Positions 37,801-49,800 of a stretch of DNA of 64,000 bases are shown here, in pieces. Location of the stretch: NCBI GenBank assembly GCA_903813345.2, contig CAIIXF020000005.1, positions 7,941,375-8,005,374 of the forward strand, given 5' to 3'. A model generated the notes under the pieces. That model did no database searches and was not told where the DNA came from. It worked only from the letters and a program-made list of their open reading frames with translations. The position numbers and the translations under genes were made by a program. This DNA is from Owenia fusiformis (Eukaryota; Annelida; Polychaeta; Sabellida; Oweniidae). Each line of letters starts with the position of its first letter. The first letter of the stretch is position 1.

Positions 37801-40800
37801 ACCCTACCATATGACAAATGGAACACTATTTGAGTAGAAAACACAGTTCACACTTTTATTGACCATTTTGAAGCTGTTTTAACCATTTAACAGTTTAGAG
37901 GCATGTTACCTACACAAACAGGTAGAGGGGGGCAAAGTTACCCCTTGTGACCCAAAATCTGAGAAGCCCTTCATATAAAATCTTACAAAAATCAAAAGGA
38001 AATCTAATATTCAGTGTTTTGAGCCATATTTCATTAGAATTGGTCCATGATTAATGAAGATATTGACATTTTAAGACCATATAGGGTTATGTTGCGATTT
38101 CACTGGAAGATGTTCTCATCTTTGGAAACATTGAACATTTCTTTTGATCACAATAACTTTGCAACTAACAGAGGTAGGATGCCAATTTTTACATCATATA
38201 GTGTGAATTCAAAACCAAACAAAGTTAGAAAACATTAGGCTTCCCAGACTCCGGCTTAAAAGATTTCCATGGGAAGATTGTTGAAGGGTTGAAGAATCGC
38301 AGATACTGAATTTCACATTTTACCCATTTTCAGTGATGTTTCGTTAGGGCTTATAATTTTGGCAAATTTAAATACTAAGAAAAATGTATAGTACCAACAA
38401 AAATTTTAGACCTTCCTCTACAACATGTGAAACTATGAATGGATTCTAGCACGTAATAAGGGAAATATAGCCGGTTGCAAGGGTTCACTTTTTTTTGGAC
38501 CACCCTGTATATTACTCATGTGTAAAACTACCAACAAAGAAGCCCCGAATTCACCGCTTTATGCGCTAATTTTGCAATTATGCTGACTGGTTGAATTATC
38601 TTTGTTGAAATTAATTATCTGAAACTTGAATAAATCGGGGTAATCCATATGTTATCTGATTGGTCATCAAAGTTTATCAGTATGGTAACATGACCAAAGG
38701 AACTCCATAATTGGCAGTTCTGGAAATTCAGTCAAAGTGATGTCATATTTGAAATTTACATCTAAATTGTTTATCAACTTTGGAAATTTCATTTTTGTAT
38801 GCTGTTCTCTTGTCCTCAGAAAGGGTGCTTGATCTGCTGAAGGTATATCCCCAATTGATCATAGGAATTCTATTTCAATCGACTTTGAAAATAATTGATC
38901 ATCACTTGTCTAATTTAGAATTTAAAGGAACGTTGCAAAGAATTATAGAGGATAAAACTGTCACGCAATCTCTGTAAATTAATCTGGATATGATTCCCTC
39001 GACACTTATTTTACGAACTAGAATCTGTGATTGCAAAATACATGTATGTGACTTGCATACAAATTGGTGGATAGACTTGTTATATAACTTGAGGTGTCAC
39101 AAATACCAGATTTTGTTCTGACCTGCAGAATTCGATTGGATTACAGAACAAAAAGTCAACATTTTACTTTTTGCATGTGTGACTATCAAGATCTTATCAG
39201 CATTAAAATTATATTAAAATGCTCTAAAGGGTAGTATTTTGCTCTGGCGTTTTGCTCCAAACATCTGGGTTTCAGGGTAGTGGCTATCTATCATGGATGC
39301 ATGAGTAGCGAAGATGGATTTAATGATTGTCTCAATCATTATTGATGAGAACTAAATCCATTTAATCATTCAAATGTCTCTTATGAATAATGAATGACTG
39401 CTTAAACAGGCAGTAATTTGTTTCCATGGTGATATGCATATAACAACATGATGCAACTAATCATGCATATATATTAAACACATCTTATATACAATCTGCC
39501 TCAAAGCTGGGAAGTTACATAATCATTTTCATGAAAGTATGTCTTCCCAGGAATTATCATGTGTAGATTTTGTATCTTGAATAATAATGTTTTAACTTGA
39601 TATATTACCTCCAAATTACATAGGAATTATCTCAGAATAGGTATAGATAGATGTGCTTATCATTTTCCTGACTCCACTTTCCAAAAAAACATAAATTACC
39701 TGTATTTAGAGTAGTATGTACTTTTATTGACTCGTAATTAAGTCTCTGAACATTAGATATTATATGTGAACTACAATATGTTGCACATATGGTATATGAA
39801 ATATCATTTCATCTTAATAAAAAATGAATTATTTACCTCTAAATGTCAGATTGCCGTGATAGTATCTAAAACTGTTATTACATCTAAACAAAAAATATAG
39901 TATTCCCAGGAGAGGAATAATTTATAAGGACTATATTAACCAACCTCATTGTACCCTTTGCATTCCTTCGACCTTATTTCTCAAAACAGAGCTTCGTCTT
40001 CACTCTTTCAGTTTACAATAAATCTTTGATCTCACCGAGCCTATTAGAGTTCATTGTCAAAATGTGGACGACTTTCTATATGGTCATTTCTTCTGACATC
40101 ACCACATAGTTAAAGAGCACGTATTTAGCACGTGTTCCTTCCACTTGCTGACTGGTTGAGAAAGGGCCATTTGAAATCAGATAATCAGATAATCATGAAA
40201 AATAGAATTTGGTTTTTTATGACTTTATTATGTCACCACCAAAAGTGGTGACATATTGTTATGGTCTCCGTTTTTTTGCGACGGCGGTTGGTGGTTGGAG
40301 GTTGGCGTCCGGCGTCCGGCGTCTGTAACAATTTCTTACAACTTCCTATAACTTAACAAATACTGTTTAGACTGACTTCAATTTTTTTCTAAATCATCTA
40401 CATGTTCTCAGAAGTTCAAATCTGACTTTACATTAGACATTTGACCTTCAATGACCTTCTCAAGGTCAAAAAGGTCTTTTTTCAATCAACTTGCTTCACA
40501 TTGACTAAATTTTTTTTCAAAATCATCTACATGTTCTCAGAAATTCAAATCTGACTTTAGATTTGACATTTGACCTTCAATGACCTTCTCAATGTCAAAA
40601 AAGGTCAAAAAGGTATTTTTTCATCTTGCTTCAAATTGACTAAATTTTTTTTTCAAAACCATCTACATGTTCTCAGAAATTCAAATATGACTTTAGATTT
40701 GACATTTGACCTTCAATGACCTTCTCAAGGTCCAAAAAGGTCTTTTTTCAACTTGCTTCAAATTGACTAATTTTTTTTTTCAAAATCATCTACATGTTCT

Positions 40801-43800
40801 CAGAAATTCAAATCTGACTTTAGATTTGACATTTGACCTTTAATGACCTTCTCAAGGTCAAAAAAGGTCAAAAAGGTCTGTTTTCAACTTGCTTCAAATT
40901 GACCAAATTTTTTTTTCAAAATCATCTACATCTTTTCAGAAGTTCAAATTTGACTTTACAAGTTCTCAGAAGTTCAAATCTGACTTTAGATTTGACATTT
41001 GACCTTCAATGACCTTTTCAAGGTCAAAAAGGTCTTTTTTCAACTTGCTTCAAATTGACTAAAAAAAATTTTCAAAATCATCTACGTGTTCTCAGAAGTT
41101 CAAATCTGACTTTAGATTTGACTTAAGATTTGACATTTGACCTTCAATGACCTAACTAGGTGGTGACATTTTGTCATGTTAATGCCTTGTTTTAATTTAG
41201 GAAGAACATGCAGCATACCAACAGCATAGAAATCCTGTAGAAATGATGAGAGCTCAACAAAGGATTTCAGTGTCATCAGTGAAAAAATTTTATCACCCTG
41301 AGGTATACACTAATTAAGAAAATATTCTGACTAGCCTGTTGGACCGTTCAATAATTAAGTGTCATGTATTATTTCATCGCTTAATTGATTCTTTTTATTT
41401 GTTTTATTTTGATTTGTATGAAGTTGTTTTGCACTAACAGAATTCATGTTAACATTTTTCTTGCGAAGGATCATTTGAGTCATAATTTGTATTCAGGCTC
41501 TCATAGAAAAAAGATAAAGATATAAAAACCTAATTGATGATACCTAAAAATAGAATTTCATGTTATAAATTCAAATGGGGTGTGGGAGAGTAGAATAAGT
41601 AAGTATCGAGAGAAAAAAGTGTGTAATAATTTGCCTTATTAACCAAATCATTGAATGAGAATATAACTTTTTCTCAATTTAAAGAGAAATCCTGTGGAAT
41701 TACATGACCAAGATTGTCAGTTAGTATTCTGGAATCGCTAAATCCAGAAGACTGTAAAAACAGGAATGTAAGAGAGATAATGTTTTATGATCATGGTTGA
41801 CATTTTATTGAAGGATTATTTCTCTGGATGAGGAGAATCTTAGAGCTGATTGTGAGTTACTATTCTCAGGGGTTTTCAATCAAATTATACTTCTCATTAA
41901 ATATTCGAATAGAATGTAAAGTAACATCTTGGTATTTATCATATTTCATAAATCTTGTTAGCTTTTTCTTACATAGTTTCTTGGGATTGAAATTGTATTG
42001 GAGTAGAATTCATTTAAGTGCTAATTACTGTGCCCACCCATAGATGGCCCCACAGATTACCAGGGAGATACTGGTTTAAGTAAACAAGAAATAAATATTA
42101 TGAGACCTTGATATTTCCTAATAAATCAGCATTTTATAGCATTTTTTCTCTCATTGATAAAACTATAAATATGTAACAGTCACATTACTGGAATAAATTG
42201 CCATCAGAAGGAGCAATTTCCATTTCAAGCCAAATATCATAATTTGTACTTCTCGTTTTATATTTTATTCCCTCTAGGACCTAGGATATAGAGTGAAGAG
42301 GTGTTTAAACTGATAAGGTGGCCCATGGAAATGTACTCAATCATTTAGAATTCTCAAGAAGAGATAAACCTTATTTATTTAAATAATTGTAATTTGTCAT
42401 TTTCAGAATTCCCTGAAGCAATTTCAAAACAGCAATGAACTTACAGTGACTTCACCTCTGAGGAGGTTTTCTGTTGACCAGAGAAGATTTTCTGCAGAAG
42501 GGGCTTTTATATATGACCCCCCCTTGTCCCCTAAGGTATATGATGCAGTCTAAATTATCAGCATGTTTCCTCTAGGTTCCTTTCTGCTAGATCCCCTGAC
42601 TCTAATGTACAATGAAAGCAGGTGATAGACTTAACGGGCTAGGCATATAGCCAGAATCAGAAAAAAGCAAAATTTCATATTTGGAATGTTTATAGATGCG
42701 TTTGCATTGTTTGTCTCATTTTGTTCTTCAAATGTTGCCCCTTGTGCTTTATGATCAACCAGGAAGTAGCATTTCCTGAGACTAAGTCTTAGATTTTGCT
42801 GAGATTAAGAATGCACAGATGGCTATATTTGATAAACAAAAGAACAAACAAATAACACTTAATTCATAATAATTATATTAAACCAGAAATCAAGAACATT
42901 TTTATGGATTCAGGTCTTGATTTAGAATCTTATTTCTAATCTGAAAGTCCCCTGGTCTATCAACTCTGCTTTCTAAATAGGAATTAGATACTTTCAGTTA
43001 AGCTACATAATCTTGCAATAGACTTTCACTATTAAAGGCAAACTAATTGTGTATTATGGTTCAGCTTTGTCTCCTGTTAGTTACAGTTTATGATGCTGTT
43101 GCTTGTGGTTTGAAACATCCCTTATTTTAATGTAGAACTTATGGTGCTTGCTGATTAATATTACTGCCCCAGCTAATTCCATATCCATTCATGCCTGTTC
43201 TACATGCATCTCAATAATGTCTAAAAAATAATTTCATGCTTTTCGACTTTATTACTCATTAATTCTTACTTGGCTGGTCTGCTTGAATTATTGTGTGAAA
43301 ATGTGGCAATTGTGATAAAATTTCATTTAATGGTAAGTTCTCTCTTGAGATTTGGGATTCAAAAACAATGATTGATTATGAGAGTTGCTAGTATCATTAA
43401 ACTTAATTGGTTATGATACTCATTTGTTCATATGAATTGCAGATATTTCCATGCTTGTCTCCAGCTTTCATCAGGATATTTTACTTCATATGAATCTCAA
43501 GTTTCAATTTTTATCGCACCCTAAGGTGCTATATTGTAATCAGTTTGCCGGGCGGCGGGCGTCCCGAATAATCTTGTCTACAGGTTTCCATCCAAACCGT
43601 CTGAGGGATTCATTTGAAATTCTCAGGGATGTTTCTACCTATGAAAGTTTAGAAGTGATTAGTTTTTCGGCATTCTGGGTAAATGTTAAGGCGGCCATTT
43701 TGGATGTTCAGTCCTAAAATCTTGTCTGTCAAGGCTTGTCTACAGGTTTCCAGCCAAACCGTTTGAGGGATTCATTTGAAATTCTCACGGATGTTTCTAT

Positions 43801-46800
43801 CTATGAAAGTTTAGAACTGATTAGTTTTTCGACATTCTGGATAAATGTTAAGACGGCCATTTTGGATTTCCCGTCCTAAAATCTTGTCTGTCAAGACTCA
43901 ATTTGTCTACAGGTTTCCAGCCAAACCGTTTGAGGGATTCATTTGAAATTCTCAGGGATGTTTCTACCTATAAAAGTTTAGAACTGATTAGTTTTTCGGC
44001 ATTTTTGGTAAATGTTAAGGCGGCCATTTTGGATTTTTCGTCCTAAAATCATGTCTGTGAAGGCTTGTTTTAAAAAAGAATTTCCCATTGAGAGCAATGT
44101 TAAATTAAAACATTTTTTTTTAGAAATAACTAAACGGTCAATCTTTCCTATTTTCACATATTTTGTAATACATCAGCAGTGTTCTCCCTAATTTTTCAAA
44201 AGTGAGCGGTAAAAATTTTAAATGAAAATTAATGGGTGGTGACATTATTATTACAGTGGTGCAAAATTAAATAAAAAAGTGCCTTAAAAAAATCGGCGAT
44301 ACCATTCCTGAAACAACTTATATATATTAACATAAAATCACATCCATGTACACTAAACTTGCTTTATGGTTTTATTTTCACATGTACAATAGTATAAACA
44401 GAACAAGTGTTGTAAACATCTGCTAAACATAGGACATTTCAAACAGTAACAGAGTAAAGTTGCACCATTACAGTTTCAAGCTCTCAGTAGTCAGATAAGC
44501 AGTCAGATAATCTCAAAGACTATAAAGCCTCCTGTCATGTATTCCATGACCAACAATTACAAAAATAATCATAAACATGTTTTAACACCTGTATTTAAAA
44601 TAAGACAGGATAATGAGATTAAGTAACTACATGTAACTTAGCTGAAAAGGGTGGTTTAAGTGAAAATAACACGCCTCTCTTGTTTGTTTGCAAAAATGTC
44701 TATGGCCCGTTTAAAATTGAACACCTTGATATCTGGACCTTCTATTACAATTGTCATCAGTGCATTTAAAACTTTTTGATTGAGCCTATTTCTTTGTTTT
44801 GACTTGATAAGTTTCATCTGACTGAATGACCTCTCACATTCAGCAGTGGTCATTGATGATTTGACGAAAAATTGCCGTCTAAAAATTGGCAAGGAGTTTC
44901 CTAGGATTTTTACACTTATTTCTGTGAGAAACATAGTTGAAATCGTAATCAAAATATGTATCATACTTACACTCATCGTTTTCAAACAAAAAACAGCGTG
45001 GATCAGCTTGGTTGCCCATCAAATCATTGATAGTACACGACCTCGTAAATTGAAAATTTTTCCCTGGAAAACCACCTGAGCATAAACAGCGAGAAATGAC
45101 AGCTTTTGCGCAAAATAATATTCTACTTAGTCAGTTTCCTACTCGGCACAAGGGCTTGGATTTGTATTCAGATATCATTAATCCATGCCAATCTTATATT
45201 CTCTGGGAATATTGTTAAATGTTAGTGTTGATAACCGCGATATAAAAGCATCCAAGTCCGTCTCTCAGATTTCCTCCCGGGAATTATTCATGGACTTGGA
45301 AGAGTACGATCGCACTAAACGAACTGTTGAAAAAGATTCATTTCCGGTCAAAATTAAGAATCAAAACAAAGATCGTTTCTAGTGTTTTTTGCTTATATTT
45401 ATTGATTGAAAGTAGATTAGAATCGAAAGAATAAACAAGGTAAGTATTCGGCATGAAAGTGGAATCGTGAATACTAATTTGACTATACAGCCTAAAAGAA
45501 GAAAATATTTTTCGCTATAGTATCTTGATGTCAGGCTAGACTCTAGTCTAAGTCTAATGCGTGGCGCTGTTAATTTATGAGTGGTGCGAGATAATTCAGG
45601 GTGGCGCAGCCAAAATTCGCGTGGCGCAAGCGCCACACATTTTCCAGTAAGGGAGAACACAGATCAGTATATCTTTTACCAGGATTTTTTACAGGAAAAT
45701 CTGAATTGTAGAAAAAAGCTGATATACTGTGAAGTAATACCTTAAACGTGTCTCTTGAGGGTTGTTTACAGGTTTCATGGATTCATCCTAAAATTTTAGA
45801 GATGTTTCTATGGAAAGTTTAGAACTGATTAGTTTTTAGGCAGTCTGGGCAAATGTTAAGGTGGCCATTTTGAATTTTCCATCCTGAAAAGTGTATTCTG
45901 TTCAAGGGTGCGATTCTGTTCACCCTGTGGCTTGTTTACATTGAAATCAACATTGGACAATTTTAGCCTTGCTAATAATGAAAGTTTTGTCAGATCTTAA
46001 GAATTTTCTTGAAAATTAGGAATTTTGTCATTTGCAAGTTTTCATGAAAAATAAGAAATGTTCAAAATTGCCAATTTTCCTTCAACATTACTAATTTTGA
46101 TGCCAAATATGTATTTTGACAAGAATTTTTAAGAAACTTACAAAGTAACATAAAAATGTGAATCAAATCACTGAAATATTACAAAATGATGAAACCTGGA
46201 TTGAATCTAGTGCCTTAAACAATATTTTTAGTGTTATAAAAGTGACGTGCATCTCATCCTAGGTGGCACAAAGCTCTACATATACACGAGGTACCTGAGC
46301 TAATCCCAGCATGTACCAAGAGCTTATTGCAGATCGATAACTGCTTTATATACCATCTTGATCCATCATTTGAAGGAATACACTGGTAGGCCTATAAAAC
46401 AGTATTTTCTACATATGATGCAAAACCAAAGGCACTTTTATAAAATAATGTCTGATGGGACTTCACTTCAATGCTTCAATCTGCCTGTTATGCATCAGCT
46501 ACCAATTAATCCTAATGCATGCTTCAATTTGCTCTTGTGCCTCGGTATAATATTGATGTTCCTCCTCTTTAACTTCAACATAGACACGTTGACCCAATCT
46601 CTAGTTAATAACACAGATATGATTTTTGTTTGAAGCAAGCTTTTACATTATGATTTATTCCACAGGGTATTGACTTGTAGATTGGATTTTTGATTGAATT
46701 ATGTCCTTTAATTTGTTCATCTTTAGTTCTCTCACTTAGATTATAGATTTTCTCAAAATGAATAGTTTAATAATGTTCAGAGATCAGCAAGGATTGGAGA

Positions 46801-49800
46801 ACATTTTAACAAACAGGAAATCCCTTGAATTTTTTGTCTTCTGGTTTTGGGATTTTTATTTAAATATGCTGTCTTACTTTATTTTTTGATGTTGTAAAAT
46901 TATTTGGATTTATATACACAATATATAAGACTAATGTTATATTAGTAATGAACTTATAACTTGTAGTATTTTCCTCTAATGGGATCGGACAACCATCAGT
47001 AGATATGTATTTTCTAGTGATATGAAGTATAGGGAGTTTGATTGTTACAACTTGTATATTGCATTTTGGCAAGAATGGTCCAAATATGGTGGGGGCTGAT
47101 CTTCAGACTGAACCAAACATGCATAAACACCAACTTGGGATGCTTCAAGAACCTGGGTAAAAGAATTAAAAATGGATAATTTAAGATTCTCTATACTTTT
47201 CATCAATATGGATAATGGAAAAAGTTATTCAAAATTTGTGAATAAATGGTGCTGTCATTAAAACAGAGCAATACAATTAGTCCCCATGTAAAATAATATG
47301 GATATTTGTATAATCTGAAGCGAGTGGTCCAGTTTTGTACTAGGTTAGGTTCCAATCCATAACTACAATGTTATGTTGATTGTGCCAGGAGACAAAATAC
47401 AGGTAGCTAGGAGCTCCTACCAGATCAGGTCTCCATAACTTACAAAGAAACATTGATCTGAGGATTGATCTACCTCATGGCTAAATTGTCACATTGGCCT
47501 CCTTATTACAGATCTTATTCTTTAAAATATAAATAAAGTCTCAGATCTTTTGTTTTTTATATATTCAGCATGTGGTCCCAACATATTTCTTTATTCCTGT
47601 CTAGCTTCTCTCATTTCTATATAGTTATTTCAGATTTTTAAGAAAACCCAGAATGGTATTTTCATTCTGGGCTAATATAGCTTTAAGTATCCTCTATGTA
47701 ATGTATTGGTAATCATTCCAAGTGCTAAGTGCTAAATACTTGTGATTGTCTCTGTAAACTTATCCAAATATTATAATGCCATTAATGGTTTTCAAGGAAG
47801 TATTAGATTTGTGTAATTTGATATACATATTGAATATCTGGCTATGTTTGCCACAATTCTCATTGAAACAGTATTACTTCAAAGGAAAGAGTAATTAACC
47901 TAAGTGCTTTAATTTGACAGCTATAATTTGTTCAATTGCACCAAAAAGTATGTACATGTACATACAATCTGCATCCCTTTAAGGTCATTTTTCCAAAGTA
48001 TATTGGTTTGCTGTTACTTTTTAAAGGGACTTACCTGAGGTTTTGATCAAAAGGTATCTTGCAGTGAATTCACTAACAATTGTAACTGATCAAAACAAAC
48101 CCCATAATCATATTGTTATAACAAAGCAGGAACAATATCCAGACTTAGTTATATACATCACAGAGGTTTAACTGGTACTTGAAATGAACATTGATTATTT
48201 ATTTTACAAATATGCAAATGCAAAATACTGACTTATTATACATTCTTGAAGGGATCTACATCAATGCAAATCTCACTATCTTACAGGTTAAGTAATTGCA
48301 TTAGTGACAACTCAATAAATATGGCTTGAAGTTCATGTTTAATGAATCAATGCTAACTTGAGTAATTGCTTTGATGAGACATTAAACAATGTGCTGGTAT
48401 GTTTAAGATAATGATTCGGAGCGTACCATTAATAAAAACAATATATAAAATGATAATTTGATAAAGCCATTCTGATATCAAAGCTAATTGATCTGTCAAT
48501 CATTGAGGGTAGCAAATCTGTCTCTGCCTTAGGAATCCATACAACGATTCATCAGTTGCAATTTGAACTATTCAGTCAACATTCATATTTGGAAAGCTTA
48601 ATCAGTTATCTCAAAGGAACTGACATAATACAGTATCATTGTACTTTTCTTTAATCCATACTTTATCTAATACATGCAATATTCTAGTTATAGCACCCCC
48701 AGAGTAATCATCTAGGTACCCATTTTGTTTCATTACTGTTTTGTGAAATTGGTCTATTGCTTTTTTATTCATTTATGCAATTCTAACTTCTTTTAGTACC
48801 TTACACTCATTGTAACCCTTTGTTGTTTATTGTACGCTTGTCTTTTCAGAAGGTTTCATTAGCTCATTTAGTTTTATTAGGATCCCAATGAGACAAATTA
48901 CAGTCCAGATGCATTTAATGCTTGGTGGAGATTAATAAAGGCTAATCTTTAATGAGAAAGCAATAAAGTGTTAAATTGAATCCCTATAGTTTATTAAAAT
49001 GATAAAAACAGACATACATGTACATGTACTATATATCTAGTATTACATTATTATGAAAAAGACCAAAACATAAATGTTTCACTCCACGGAAAAACCAGAT
49101 CCTTCCAGGATTCTAACCTGAGACAAAGAGAGTTGTAATATTGGCATTAAAAGCAGATACCTAAGACACTCAGCCATCCTGACCTTACTGTAAAACTAAG
49201 ATGATTAATTCAGTAATCATTACCCACAAGGTTCAAGATAATTACTCCGAAGAAAAAGATGTTTTAGCAATGTCCCCTAAGTCATGAGTATTTCAAAGAT
49301 TTTTCTCAGTATTGTCCTCTGTGTAAATAAATCACAGTTGATCCTGCTTTCAAAGGTTACTTAGCCCCCACTTGAGAAAAAATTCTGTGGAGATCACTGA
49401 TATCCCTCACATAAGTAAACTTAAACGAGCTAAAATTGTTATCTGAGATCTAGGCTTGTATTTTACAATTACTCTTATGAAAATTATGAATTATTATGTT
49501 TCTAGAGGCATGGGCCTAAATGGGTCTGTAGACCATGGACTTATCTGAAGTCCATGTTTAGTCCCAACAGAACTTAGACAATGATGATGATAACAATGAT
49601 GATTAAAGAAACCATCAGTTAAGTTCATCAGTCATTGACTTTTCACAAAGTTTGTGCTGTGCAGGTTGGAATTAAACACAGCACAACCACATACTGTTCA
49701 AATCTGCTTACGCAATAATTTTTAATTAATTTCTATTTCTATCAGTATATCTTGTTAGATGAAGTATTATGTGGGTAGGGATGATTAATTGCTTAACTGT

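Larger units (their letters stand above)
28541..41200 (+). other. 12.7-kb PDE11-like intron 4 with hairpin cluster
   Basis: Holds hairpins at 29101, 32119, 32483 and 32617, an inverted repeat at 33546, a palindrome at 34170, a mariner MITE at 37524 and a long copy of the GTCACCACC family at 40229. 35.6-37.5 and 38.5-40.2 kb show nothing recognisable. Confidence 0.75.

Noticed and set aside
40229-41196. CRISPR-like array, because of regular ~130-bp units
   Set aside because: Units are contiguous without spacers and the genome is eukaryotic.
49100-49184. A functional tRNA gene
   Set aside because: Promoter-like boxes are present but the acceptor stem does not pair, so it is entered as tRNA-derived repeat only.
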